Source of the DNA: Pseudoclavibacter terrae
GTDB lineage: Bacteria > Actinomycetota > Actinomycetes > Actinomycetales > Microbacteriaceae
NCBI RefSeq assembly: GCF_008831075.1
Contig: NZ_WBJX01000003.1
Location: forward strand, 1-64,000
DNA: 64,000 nucleotides
Direction of reading: 5' to 3'
In this document: piece by piece, positions 24,579 to 33,046 of the stretch
Layout: every line of letters begins with the position of its first letter
Numbering within the stretch: position 1 is the stretch's first letter
Translations under genes and position numbers: made by a program
Notes under the pieces: generated by a model
What the model was told of the DNA's origin: nothing
What the model saw: only the letters and a program-made list of their open reading frames with translations
The model's database searches: none

Positions 24579-26009
24579 ATGCACGAGATCACCTGCCCCC
24601 ACTGCCACAAGGCGTTCACGATCGATGAGGCCGGTTACGCGGACATCCTGAAGCAGGTGCGGGACGGCGAGTTCGAGAAGGACCTCCACGAGCGGCTCGA
24701 ACTGGCCGAGGCGGCCAAGCGGGCCGAGATCGAGCTGGCACAGGCGAAGGTCGCGCAGGAGTTCGAGGCGGCCGCGGCGAAGCGGAACATCGAGCTGCAG
24801 GAGCTGAAGGCGAAGCTCGAGGCCGGCGAGGTCACCCGGAAGCTTGCCGTCAGCGAGGCGCTGCAGTCGGTGGAGAAGGAGCGCGACACGCTCGCGAACG
24901 AGCTCGAGCAGGCCCGCCACGACAAGATCGCGGCGGAGGAACTCGCGGCGGCCAAGCGTGTGAGCGACCTGCAGAAGGCTGCAGCAGAGAGGGAAGCCGA
25001 GGTTCAGGCCCTCAAGTCGAAGCTCGACAGCCTCGAGATCACGCAGAAGCTCGCCGTCAACGAAGCCGTCGGGAAGATCGAGAAGGAGCGCGACGAGCTG
25101 AAGGGCACCCTCGAGCGCGCCGCCCTGGAACGGCAGCTCGTCGAGACGTCGCTGAAGGACAAGTACGAGACGCAGCTCCGTGACCGCGACGACGCCATCG
25201 AGCGCCTCAAGGACATGAAGGCTCGCCTCTCGACGAAGATGCTCGGTGAGACCCTCGAACAGCACTGCGAGACGGTCTTCAACCAGATCCGCGCCACCGC
25301 GTTCCCCACCGCCTACTTCGAGAAGGACAACGACGCGCGCACCGGCAGCAAGGGCGACTACATCTTCCGCGACTCCGACACGGGCGGCACCGAGATCACC
25401 TCGATCATGTTCGAGATGAAGAACGAAGCGGACACGACGGCCACCAAGAAGAAGAACGAGGACTTCCTCAAGGAGCTCGACAAGGACCGGCAGGAGAAGG
25501 GCTGCGAGTACGCCGTCCTCGTCACGCTCCTCGAGCCCGACAGCGAGCTCTACAACTCCGGCATCGTCGACGTCTCGCACCGCTTCCCGAAGATGTACGT
25601 CATCCGGCCGCAGTTCTTCATCCCCATGATCACGCTGCTCCGCAACGGGTCCATGAACGCGCTCAAGTACAAGACCGAGCTGGCGTCCGTGAAGGCGCAG
25701 AACGTCGACATCACCGACTTCGAAGAGCGCCTCGACGAGTTCCAGAACGCGTTCGGCCGCAACTACGAGCTCGCCTCTCGCCGCTTCGGGGAGGCCATCG
25801 ACGAGATCGACAAGGCCATCGTGCGACTCCAGAAGGTGAAGGATGCGCTGCTCGGGTCCGAACGCAACCTTCGCCTCGCGAACGACAAGGCGCAGGACGT
25901 GACCATCAAGAAGCTCACCCGCGGCAACCCCACCATGGCGCGCAAGTTCGCCGAGTTGGCGAGCGGCGACGCCGAGCGCTCTCAGGACGACGACTCCGCG
26001 AGCGCATAG
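24579..26009 (+). CDS. DUF2130 protein: zinc knuckle, coiled coil, PD-(D/E)xK-like domain
   Basis: A 476-residue protein. It begins with CPHC at 6-9, which looks like half a zinc ribbon, continues as a long charged coiled coil (about 25-245), and ends in the DUF2130 domain. In that domain GSKGDYIF places Asp260, and FEMKNE places Glu279 and Lys281, a D...ExK spacing expected of PD-(D/E)xK nucleases; the fold assignment is inference. The ATG at 24579 has GTGAGG ahead. A GTPase gene follows after 66 bp on the same strand, then two unknown genes. DUF2130 proteins have no established function. Confidence 0.82.
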   Translation: MHEITCPHCHKAFTIDEAGYADILKQVRDGEFEKDLHERLELAEAAKRAEIELAQAKVAQEFEAAAAKRNIELQELKAKLEAGEVTRKLAVSEALQSVEKERDTLANELEQARHDKIAAEELAAAKRVSDLQKAAAEREAEVQALKSKLDSLEITQKLAVNEAVGKIEKERDELKGTLERAALERQLVETSLKDKYETQLRDRDDAIERLKDMKARLSTKMLGETLEQHCETVFNQIRATAFPTAYFEKDNDARTGSKGDYIFRDSDTGGTEITSIMFEMKNEADTTATKKKNEDFLKELDKDRQEKGCEYAVLVTLLEPDSELYNSGIVDVSHRFPKMYVIRPQFFIPMITLLRNGSMNALKYKTELASVKAQNVDITDFEERLDEFQNAFGRNYELASRRFGEAIDEIDKAIVRLQKVKDALLGSERNLRLANDKAQDVTIKKLTRGNPTMARKFAELASGDAERSQDDDSASA

Positions 26010-26075
26010 GCTCCGGCGCAGCGCATCCGCCAGCACCGGCGGATGGTCGAACACCCACAGGCAGGAGACGTGCCC

Positions 26076-27263
26076 ATGGCAGCGACGAAGAGCAGAACCC
26101 GTGAGCAGCACATCGCGGTCTTCGGGGGCAGCGGAAGCGGGAAGACCGTGCTCGTCTCCTCGTTCTACGGCCCCACGCAGGAGCCGCAGTTCGCGAAGGA
26201 CAACCTGTACGAGGTCGTCGCGGACGACACCGGGCAGAGCGACAAGCTCTACCAGAGCTACCTCGGCATGAAGAACGCCGCGAAGGTGCCCGCATCCACC
26301 CGCTTCACGCACACCGCCTACTCATTCCTGGTGAGGCCCAAGGCCTGGTCGGAGGAGCGCGCGAAGAACTCGAAGCCGTTCGACGCGCTCCGCCTCGTGT
26401 GGCACGACTACCCCGGTGAGTGGTTCGAGGAGTCCGCGGAGGGCGAGGAGGAGAGCCGCAGGCGCGTCGAGACGTTCACAGCGCTCCTGAGCTCCGACGT
26501 CGCGCTCCTGCTCGTCGATGGCCAGCTGCTCCGCGACAACGCGGGCTCCGAGGAGCTGTACCTGAAGTCGCTGCTGACGAACATCCGCTCCGAACTCCTC
26601 CGTCTGAAGCCGCAGCTCCTGAAGAACGGCAAGCCCCTCGCGCAGTTCCCGCGCATCTGGGTGCTCGCCCTCTCGAAGTCCGACCTCCTTCCCGAGATGG
26701 ATGCGCACGGTTTCAAGGCGCTGCTCGTCGAGAAGGTCAGCGACGAGCTCGATCAGCTGCGTCAGGAGCTTCGCGGTTTCGTTCAGGTGCCGGAGGCGAT
26801 GTCATTCGCTGAGGACTTCATCCTGCTGTCCTCCGCGAAGTTCGAGCCGGGCAAGATCGAGGTGACGGAGCGCGTCGGCGTCGACGCCGTCCTCCCGCTC
26901 GCCGCGATCCTCCCCTTCGAACGCCACGTCAGCTGGGCGAAGAAGCTGCACGATGGCGGGAAGGTCGCGGAGAAGATCTTCAGCAAGGCGGGCGGGATGG
27001 CCGGCCTCGCCGCGATGGGGGCGCTGTTCGTCGTCAAGAAAATCAAACTGCCCGGTCCCCTTGGACTCGTTGCCGGGTTCGCGGCGTCACTCGTCTCGAA
27101 GGACTCCATCGAGCGGGGAGCCGCACTCGCCGGCGAGAAGCTCAAGACCGTCAACGCGGAGGCGCTCGCCAAGCGCGACTACCTGACCGCGATGCTCACC
27201 CGCTTCAAACTCGACCTCGAAGAGGCAGAACGCAAGGGGATCCTCGTCAGGAGCAAGAAGTGA
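26076..27263 (+). CDS. TRAFAC-type GTPase, double-GTPase-like
   Basis: A 395-residue GTPase in which all five motifs can be seen: G1 GGSGSGKT (17-24), a possible G2 threonine in PASTRFT (72-78), G3 DYPG (111-114), G4 SKSD (200-203) and G5 SSAK (251-254). The last quarter holds a glycine-rich hydrophobic stretch (AGLAAMGALFVVKK and GPLGLVAGFAASLVS, about 305-350) that could contact a membrane, then a charged helix. SKSD in place of NKxD still supports guanine binding. It sits between the DUF2130 gene and a coupled 115-residue gene. Similar GTPases occur in predicted conflict and stress systems of actinomycetes; the role here is unknown. Confidence 0.8.
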   Translation: MAATKSRTREQHIAVFGGSGSGKTVLVSSFYGPTQEPQFAKDNLYEVVADDTGQSDKLYQSYLGMKNAAKVPASTRFTHTAYSFLVRPKAWSEERAKNSKPFDALRLVWHDYPGEWFEESAEGEEESRRRVETFTALLSSDVALLLVDGQLLRDNAGSEELYLKSLLTNIRSELLRLKPQLLKNGKPLAQFPRIWVLALSKSDLLPEMDAHGFKALLVEKVSDELDQLRQELRGFVQVPEAMSFAEDFILLSSAKFEPGKIEVTERVGVDAVLPLAAILPFERHVSWAKKLHDGGKVAEKIFSKAGGMAGLAAMGALFVVKKIKLPGPLGLVAGFAASLVSKDSIERGAALAGEKLKTVNAEALAKRDYLTAMLTRFKLDLEEAERKGILVRSKK

Positions 27264-27607
27264 AGCTCATCTGGGCGACCCGGGGGCGCACCTGGGGGCA
27301 CCGGTTCCTCCTCGATGGCGGTTTCGCAGACCCGCTCCCCGAATACGACAGGGCCTTCGCGCAGCTCGGCGACGACTCGGAGCTCTGGCACCTCGGCGAT
27401 GACCGGGCGGCGCTGCGCTTCCCAGACCCGGAAGGACGCACAGATCGCGCCGGCAGGCCCATCACTCACGAGTTCGTGGTGTTCACGCCCGAGCTGCACG
27501 AGATCTCGTCCGTTGCCACCGGACTCTCCCTGATCTGGGCCCAACCGATCGTCTCGACCCGATTCGCCGACATCTGGGACCTGCCGAAGCCTCCGGCGCG
27601 TTCCTGA
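27260..27607 (+). CDS. 115-residue protein coupled to the GTPase
   Basis: The GTG start lies inside the last codons of the GTPase gene (GTGA overlap), so translation is coupled and the product is probably a direct partner. It begins KLIWATRGRTWGHRFLLDGG and is rich in aromatic residues and Asp/Arg. A central DRAALRFPDPEGR and ITHEFVVFTPE suggest a compact beta-rich domain. No catalytic motif is evident. A GTPase effector, adaptor or activating protein is a reasonable guess from position alone. Confidence 0.75.
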   Translation: MKLIWATRGRTWGHRFLLDGGFADPLPEYDRAFAQLGDDSELWHLGDDRAALRFPDPEGRTDRAGRPITHEFVVFTPELHEISSVATGLSLIWAQPIVSTRFADIWDLPKPPARS

Positions 27608-27659
27608 AGCGCGAGCCGACCGCCCCTCCCCAGTTGCACGAACGGACGAAAGAACCCCC

Positions 27660-28721
27660 ATGACCCACCACGTTCTGGAACCAGAAGCCACAGGAACCGT
27701 CGGCGACGGCGCCGTATGGACGCAGGACGCATCCGGATCGAGGACCCAGGCGGACCCGCTTCGGTGCGAGTTCGCGGGCTGGCTCGGCGACGAGCTCGTC
27801 GGCGTCCATCCGGACTTCATCGTGGCCGGTTCACTCGCCGATGCACTGCGCGCTTCGGACCTCACGGGGTTCGAGTTGCGCGAGGCGGTCGTCACGACGT
27901 CGCCGGAGTTCGTCTCCTACGCTGGCGGTCTCCCTCAGCGCTGGGAGCGGCTCGACCCGACCGGCCGCGCAGACGGGAACGACGACTTCGCGCAGCGGGA
28001 CGGGATGCTGCTGGTCAGCGAACGCGCCCTCGCACTCCTCAACGAGCACCGCATCGTCGAAGCATCCGTCACCGGTGCGGAAGACACCGACCAGACCGCC
28101 CGATTCATCCGGCAGCGCGACGCGGCACGCACGAAAGTGCAAGAACGCGCACGCGCCGAACGCGAAGCAGAAGCCGACGCAGGTGCACAAGAAGCGGCCC
28201 GAGTCACCGAGCTCCTCGCATCCCGCCGCGGCACGCTGACGGAACCACCGACGATGCGCGCCAACGCGGACCCCAAGCGTCGAATTTCGGGGGACGTGAC
28301 CCTTGCGGCGGCCGCCCTGGGTGGCACCATCGACGACGACTCGACGCTCGCCGTGCTGAACCTCATCGACGGGTCCCTTGTCGTCAACGGCTTCGGCACG
28401 AAGTACTGCAGCTACGAAAGCGCCGACCGCTCCCTCCAGGTGCACCTCGACAGGGGCGTTGTGAAATACATCGAGTACGTCATCAAGCCGCACTACAACG
28501 CCCCCAAAGCCAACTACCGGCGCACTGGCCACATCATCGACGGCTTGGAAATGTTCACGCGGGAGGCCGTCCTCGAACGGCTCGGCGAACCCAAGGCGGT
28601 TCGCACCGGAAAACGAACCGCGAAGACCGCCGACGAGTACCGCCTCGGACGGAAGCTCGTGTTCTTCCTCTGGGACGGCGAAGAACATCGGGCCGCCACA
28701 GTCCGCGTGGGACGAAAGTGA
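27660..28721 (+). CDS. unknown 353-residue protein of the GTPase cluster
   Basis: It starts 52 bp after the 115-residue gene on the same strand. The N-terminal half (1-140) contains DDFAQRDGMLLVSERALALL, a pattern reminiscent of Imm11-like immunity domains (acidic residue, then hydrophobic LLVSxxAL), which I offer only as a likeness. A highly charged linker (about 150-200, RDAARTKVQERARAEREAEA) joins it to a C-terminal domain (about 210-353) with alternating strands. No membrane segment or signal peptide is seen. It completes the DUF2130-GTPase gene set. Confidence 0.75.
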   Translation: MTHHVLEPEATGTVGDGAVWTQDASGSRTQADPLRCEFAGWLGDELVGVHPDFIVAGSLADALRASDLTGFELREAVVTTSPEFVSYAGGLPQRWERLDPTGRADGNDDFAQRDGMLLVSERALALLNEHRIVEASVTGAEDTDQTARFIRQRDAARTKVQERARAEREAEADAGAQEAARVTELLASRRGTLTEPPTMRANADPKRRISGDVTLAAAALGGTIDDDSTLAVLNLIDGSLVVNGFGTKYCSYESADRSLQVHLDRGVVKYIEYVIKPHYNAPKANYRRTGHIIDGLEMFTREAVLERLGEPKAVRTGKRTAKTADEYRLGRKLVFFLWDGEEHRAATVRVGRK

Positions 28722-29127
28722 GCGAAGGTGCGCGGGTCCTGCTGACCTGCTGACCTGCGGTCCTGCGGTCAGCGCACGGAGGCCCGGCACTCCCTCTGAG
28801 TCATCCACAGTCTGGATACTGCGCGCAGCGTGGCTTCCACCCCGTGCCCGTGCGGGTTTCTCGCGACGCTGATGGGTTTAGCGGATGCCCGTGCGGGGTT
28901 TCCGTGGACGGCGATGGGTAAAAACCCATCACGCGCACGAGAAGCCCGCAGGCCTCTACGAACGCAGATCCCGAGGTGAATATCTCTGGTTCGTGCTCGC
29001 CACTCAGCCACGCGACTTATCCCCAGGCAGACGGATGGTCCGATTTCCTGCAGCACGGAGGGACAGACTGGGGTCTCGCATGAGTCGCCGGCCGGGGATG
29101 CCGCGCGGAGAGCACAGGGAGATCGAC
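28722..29127. other. 406-bp intergenic region carrying repeat copy A
   Basis: No credible gene lies here. The frames on the minus strand are created by the repeat at 28846-28954. The first 120 bp hold a short ctgctgacctgctgacctg duplication near 28739-28760 and a stretch resembling sequences around other gene ends. The last 150 bp should contain the promoter for the HicB-like gene. Confidence 0.6.
28846..28954 (+). repeat. dispersed structured repeat, copy A
   Basis: One of three 109-110 bp copies in the window (others at 30915-31024, same strand, and 55484-55593, opposite strand) that align without gaps apart from one base. A and B agree at 86 of the first 100 positions. Each copy has an inner palindrome GATGGG-TAAAAA-CCCATC, outer complementary arms (TGCGGG-TTTCTCG with CGAGAA-GCCCGCA), and two related half units. 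It could be a REP-like element or a structured RNA. Confidence 0.75.
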
Positions 29128-29511
29128 ATGTCAGTGGTGCACGTAGTTGCCAAGAGGTGGCGCGGCGGATGGGAGTTCCGCCTTGGGCCTGAGGACGTGA
29201 CGCAAGGAGCGACGCTCGGTGACGTTGCGCGGCAGGTCTTCGACTACCTCGAGACACGCGAGCCCGGGCTTGACCACAGTGCGACCAGCCTCAGCGTCAC
29301 CTTCGACCTCGGCACGGTCACAGAAGCGGTCGACACGGCGAAGAAAGCGATCGAGAGAGCGGAGCATGCGCACCTCGTGGCCGACACGCGCCTCAGAGCT
29401 GCCGTCGCCGCGATGCACCGCGAACGGTACGCGAGCCGCGACATCGCGTTGCTCCTCGAGATCGACCGCGATCGCGTGGACGAACTGCTCCGAAGCACAG
29501 ACTCTCGCTGA
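29128..29511 (+). CDS. HicB-like protein with C-terminal helix-turn-helix
   Basis: A 127-residue protein. The N-terminus, VHVVAKRWRGGWEFRLGPED followed by LGDVARQVFDYLE, looks like the degenerate RNase H-like fold of HicB antitoxins. A helical linker rich in Ala and Glu (about 65-95) leads to RYASRDIALLLEIDRDRVDE (about 98-118), a short helix-turn-helix. Actinomycetes have many such stand-alone proteins. No HicA toxin lies next to it, so an antitoxin role is unproven. The ATG at 29128 has AGGGAG nine bases upstream. Confidence 0.65.
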   Translation: MSVVHVVAKRWRGGWEFRLGPEDVTQGATLGDVARQVFDYLETREPGLDHSATSLSVTFDLGTVTEAVDTAKKAIERAEHAHLVADTRLRAAVAAMHRERYASRDIALLLEIDRDRVDELLRSTDSR

Positions 29512-29692
29512 GCACGTCTGCTGCGCGGGACTCAGCACATCGCGGACGTGGAAAGAACCGGACGTGCCGGTCGGGGCCTTCGGCCTCCTCCTCAAGGCGA
29601 ACAATCACCCCGTCCGGACGAGAGCAATCGAAGAGCCCGCCACGCGTCCGATCAGACGGAGCCTGGTGTCTGACATAGTCGAGCCGCATGAA

Positions 29693-30664
29693 TCATGGCC
29701 CTCCGCCGTCCGTGGCCCTGCTCAACGCCGCACGCACCTGCTCGACGAAACGCGTCGGCGTCGGCCACAGCTGCACGGTGGTCGCGCGGATGGCCAACCA
29801 GTCGATTTCCTGCAGACGGTTCACGCGCCCGATGTCCTTGCGCCATTGGCGCTTGTCGGTGCGGTGATGGTCCCCTTCGTACTCGATGGCGATCTTCTGA
29901 GCCCGATACGCGAGGTCGACACGCCCCACGAACTCCGACCCGTTCCAGACCTCGACGCCGACCTCCGGTTCCGGAAGCCCGCCAGCGACGATCACCAGCC
30001 GCGTCCAGGTCTCCATCGGTGATTCGACACCGGCCCGGATCCGTGTGACGGCAATCCTCAGGGCGGCTCCCCCACGTCGACTCCCCCAAGCATCCGCGAT
30101 CTCAACAAGCTCCTCGAGCGTCGCAAGGGGCGGCGCAGTGCGCGCGCCCTCAATCGGAGGCTCGGGCCGGACCAACCCTTCGTAGTTCGTCGAGGTCGCG
30201 ACGAGCGCGTCACCCATCACGACAAGCTCGGAGACTTCGAGCTCCTTCGCAGCAGTCGCCCACGTAAGGCTCGGCGAGGCGACCGGGACGCCATGCAGTT
30301 CGCGCGCCTCCCACAGTCGATCGTGGATGCTCCTCGACTGGATACCGCGCCCCACGGGGCGGTTCCGTCCTGTTGGAACAAGGACGTGCACCGTGGAGTC
30401 GCCGTCGAAGCGCCGCGGGACCGGCAGCCCCCAGACGCGGGCTGCCGTCACCCCACCGAGCACGGCGCGCCAGCCGAGGCGTGGGACGAACGCTCGCGCG
30501 ATCTCGAGCGGAGTGGTCGCGGCTCCGCGCATCCGGACACCTCGATGTGGCCTCGTGAACTCCGCTGAGTTCAGCTGACCCGTCGTGAAGCCGGCTCGCA
30601 GCCCGTCACCCACGCTGAACGGCCTCTCCCCAGCGCCGTGCAGCAGGTCCTCAGGTCCAGACAT
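29693..30664 (-). CDS. DUF559 / endonuclease-like domain protein
   Basis: A 323-residue protein. The C-terminal part has the very-short-patch-repair-like nuclease pattern: Glu214 and Glu218 in VESPMETWTR, Asp250 in FVGRVDLAY, then IAIEYEGDHH (258-267) and a basic stretch, ending with VRATTVQLW-like strand residues. The N-terminal half resembles AbiEi-type antitoxin domains that often precede DUF559. It is common in Microbacteriaceae in many copies, with unknown role. The gene is convergent with the HicB-like gene. Confidence 0.8.
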   Translation of the reverse strand: MSGPEDLLHGAGERPFSVGDGLRAGFTTGQLNSAEFTRPHRGVRMRGAATTPLEIARAFVPRLGWRAVLGGVTAARVWGLPVPRRFDGDSTVHVLVPTGRNRPVGRGIQSRSIHDRLWEARELHGVPVASPSLTWATAAKELEVSELVVMGDALVATSTNYEGLVRPEPPIEGARTAPPLATLEELVEIADAWGSRRGGAALRIAVTRIRAGVESPMETWTRLVIVAGGLPEPEVGVEVWNGSEFVGRVDLAYRAQKIAIEYEGDHHRTDKRQWRKDIGRVNRLQEIDWLAIRATTVQLWPTPTRFVEQVRAALSRATDGGGP

Positions 30665-30810
30665 GCGGCCAGAGTACGGACCAGGGCTGCCTCCTCCGCG
30701 TTATCCACAGTCGGGATGCCGCCGGTGTCACCTCGTCAGTCGTCACCCGTCGCCGCGGGGCCGCCGAGCCCAACGCCACAGCACCCCCACCGCCCCTGCC
30801 TCGCTACCGC

Positions 30811-30890
30811 GGTGCCGCGGTGCCGCGGTGCCGCGGTGCCGCGGTGCCCCGAAGCCACGAAGCCGCACTGCCGCGAAGCCACGAAGCCGC
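30811..30890. repeat. GGTGCCGC tandem array and adjoining 17-bp direct repeat
   Basis: Four full GGTGCCGC units and a partial fifth run from 30811 to 30848. They are followed by CGAAGCCACGAAGCCGC at 30850-30866 and again at 30874-30890. The array is prone to slippage and may vary in copy number between strains. Confidence 0.8.
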
Positions 30891-30914
30891 GGTCGCCCGA
30901 TCCGGAACACGAAG

Positions 30915-31024
30915 GCCCGTGCGGGGTTTTCGCGACGCTGATGGGTTTCTCGGGTACGCGTGCGGGGTTTCGGTGGACAGTGATGGGTAACAACCCATCA
31001 CGCTCACGAAAAGTCCGCACGGCC
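30915..31024 (+). repeat. dispersed structured repeat, copy B
   Basis: Same element as at 28846. Its inner palindrome is GTGATGGG-TAACAA-CCCATCAC and its ends pair as GTGCGG with CCGCAC. At the outer arm, C15-G96 of copy A is T15-A96 here, a compensatory change that favours a conserved secondary structure. Confidence 0.75.
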
Positions 31025-31155
31025 TCGTGGGTGCGATGGTCGCAGGTGGGAGAGCCATACCGCCAGGAGAGAGCCAGGACAGCGGGAGAGCCAGACCACC
31101 CGCTGAGGTAGACGGAGGCCTGGCAAGGCGCAGGCCTGTCCTGGACGCGCGGTGT

Positions 31156-31572
31156 CTAGCTCCCGCCCTCCACGACGTACAGCTTCCGCAGGGGTGCTCC
31201 GGTGACGGTCCACCGGGTGCGCATCCCTTCGCCGAGGCGCACGATGGAGCCAGGTTCGAGGTCGATCGATGGCAGTTCAGGCTCGAGGAACTCGACCGTC
31301 GCAGTGCCACTGATGACGAGGAACACCTCGTCGGCTTCGACGTCGAGCATCGACCCGGCCGACATCTCCCACAGCCCGAACTCCGTGCCGGCGAAGGCGC
31401 CGAGCTCGTGCGCGGCGGTCGTGGGCTCGCCGCTCACCTTCTGCCATCCCTCGACGGGTTCGTGCGGGAGGGATGCGGCCCGCGCGTGCACGACCGATCC
31501 TGGCTGCATCCCGGTCACACCGCCGGCACCCGTCAGGGCCTCATCCGCTCCGCCCGCAACGCTGGCGCTCAC
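31156..31572 (-). CDS. cupin domain protein
   Basis: A 138-residue single-domain cupin. FGLWEMSAGSMLDVEADEVF then LVISGTATVEFLEPE (about 72-107) is cupin motif 1, in which one of the usual histidines is replaced, and the second motif is LEPGSIVRLGEGMRTRWTV. The GTG at 31572 overlaps the stop of the oxidase gene (GTGA), so it is translated with it. Such cupins often accompany PuuB-like oxidases in amine catabolism operons; the exact role, binding or isomerase-like, is unknown. Confidence 0.82.
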   Translation of the reverse strand: MSASVAGGADEALTGAGGVTGMQPGSVVHARAASLPHEPVEGWQKVSGEPTTAAHELGAFAGTEFGLWEMSAGSMLDVEADEVFLVISGTATVEFLEPELPSIDLEPGSIVRLGEGMRTRWTVTGAPLRKLYVVEGGS

Positions 31573-33002
31573 GAGTCGAACCCCAGGCCGACCGCGTCCA
31601 TGGTCTTCAACCACAGTCCGCGCTTGCCCTCGTTGCGGTCGGCGCGCGCCATTTCGGCGAGCGACACCTTGGCACCGATCGACGCGAAGGGTTCCGGCGG
31701 GAACGGCAGCGGCTTCTTCTTCACGAAGTCCATGCGCGTGCGCTCCGTCTCCTCACCGCTGAGCAGGTCGAGGAGCACGTTCGCCGCGTACCTGGTCGCG
31801 CCGACGCCGAGCCCTGTGAAGCCGGCCGCGTGCGCGACCCTGCCGTCGAACTCCGTGTCGAAGAAGGAGAAGAAGCGTGTGCACGTGTCGATGACGCCGC
31901 CCCACTTGTGCGAGAAGCCGAGGCCCTCGAGCTGCGGGTAGGTGGCGATGAAGTGCGCCGCGAGCTTCTCGAACGTCTCAGGCCGCTGGTCGTACTCCTT
32001 CTTGATGCGCCCGCCGTAGTTGTAGACGGCGTCGTACCCGCCGTAGAGGATGCGGGTGCGGCCGTCGGCGTCCGTGACGAGCCGCGAGTAGTGGAAGCGG
32101 TTGTTGAGGTCCGTGATGCCCTGCCTCCGCTTCCAGCCGATCGATTCGAGCTGCTCGTCGCTCAACGGGTTCGTCATGAGCACGTAGTCGTAGACGGGCA
32201 CCGTGTAGAAGCGGTCGCGTTTGATGAGCGCCGGGAAGGCGTTCGTGCCGAGTGCCACCCGCTGCGCGTAGATGCTGCCCTGGTCCGTCGTCACCGTGAT
32301 GCCGCCGCTGTCAGCGTCGAGCGACCGGACCGGCGTGTTCTCGAAGATCGCGACCCCCATGCTGAGCACGACGCGGCGCAGCTCCCACACGAGCTTCGCG
32401 GGGTTCACGAGGGAGGTGCCCTCGCGTTCGTAGGCGCCTGCCAGGTACAGCGGCGAGGCCACCTCCGCCTGCACCTGCCGGCGGTCGAGGAACTCGACCC
32501 CGGAGTCGCTGATGGCGTCCTGCTCGAGCTCCGTGACCTGGTGCGGCTCGGTGGCGACCCGCAGCACTCCGGTTTCCTCGTAGTCGCAGTCCATGCTGTA
32601 GCGCTTGACGGTGTCGCCGATCTCCCGCAGGTTCTCGAGGCCGAGTGCGTGCAGTCTCGCGAATTCGTGAGGGAGGCGGTCCTTGCCGTTGGAGTCCCCG
32701 TGCGTGAGGCTTGCTTCGCAGAATCCACCGTTGCGACCGGATGCGGCCCAGCCGACGCGCTGCCCTTCGAGGAGCACGATCTTTCGCTTCGGGTCGCGCT
32801 CTTTCGCGATGAGGGCGGTCCACAGCCCCGTGTATCCGCCGCCGACGATGACGAGATCGGCGGTGTGCTTGGCGCGGAGCGGTGGGAGGGCCGGGGGGCG
32901 CCCTGGGTCGTCGAGCCAGTAGGTCGCCGCTTTTGCACCGGCGAGGCTCGCGGCGACGCGCTCTTCGCTGATCTCGGCTTCTGCTCGATCGAACGTGGTC
33001 AT
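31569..33002 (-). CDS. FAD-dependent amine oxidoreductase (PuuB/DAO-like)
   Basis: A 477-residue flavoprotein of the D-amino-acid-oxidase/glycine-oxidase superfamily. LVIVGGGYTGLWTALIAKER (about 50-69) binds FAD, VGWAASGRNGGFCEA (about 83-97) is the signature of gamma-glutamylputrescine oxidase-like enzymes, and GFTGLGVGATRYAANVL near 412 is the closing flavin contact. The ATG at 33002 has GGAGGACA ahead. With the permease, cupin and divergent aldehyde dehydrogenase it probably oxidises an amine or gamma-glutamyl amine to an aldehyde. No PuuA ligase or PuuD hydrolase is in the window. Confidence 0.84.
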   Translation of the reverse strand: MTTFDRAEAEISEERVAASLAGAKAATYWLDDPGRPPALPPLRAKHTADLVIVGGGYTGLWTALIAKERDPKRKIVLLEGQRVGWAASGRNGGFCEASLTHGDSNGKDRLPHEFARLHALGLENLREIGDTVKRYSMDCDYEETGVLRVATEPHQVTELEQDAISDSGVEFLDRRQVQAEVASPLYLAGAYEREGTSLVNPAKLVWELRRVVLSMGVAIFENTPVRSLDADSGGITVTTDQGSIYAQRVALGTNAFPALIKRDRFYTVPVYDYVLMTNPLSDEQLESIGWKRRQGITDLNNRFHYSRLVTDADGRTRILYGGYDAVYNYGGRIKKEYDQRPETFEKLAAHFIATYPQLEGLGFSHKWGGVIDTCTRFFSFFDTEFDGRVAHAAGFTGLGVGATRYAANVLLDLLSGEETERTRMDFVKKKPLPFPPEPFASIGAKVSLAEMARADRNEGKRGLWLKTMDAVGLGFDS

Positions 33003-33046
33003 TGGTGTCCTCCGATTGGGGGTGATGGCCATCTGTCTGCTGGTGC

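Larger units (their letters stand above)
30665..31155. other. 491-bp intergenic region with tandem repeats and repeat copy B
   Basis: No credible gene. It holds the 8-bp tandem array at 30811-30848, a 17-bp direct repeat just after it, and the structured repeat copy B (30915-31024). The final 130 bp contain three GAGAGCCA/GAGAGCCAG words (31060-31095), and end at the cupin gene stop. The reading frames across this stretch arise from the repeats. Confidence 0.6.

Noticed and set aside
24579-26009. SMC/RecN-like protein because of the coiled coil
   Set aside because: No Walker A or ABC signature; the end matches DUF2130 and the start is a CPHC knuckle.
30811-30890. Possible CRISPR-like array
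   Set aside because: Units are 8 bp with no spacers, and no cas genes are present.
28769-31020. Similar peptides (DGFLPI...NPARA...KPI...PHG) in frames over the three repeat copies, suggesting a small protein family
   Set aside because: Differences between copies fall at all codon positions, not mainly the third, and there are no ribosome sites. Base pairing explains the conservation better.
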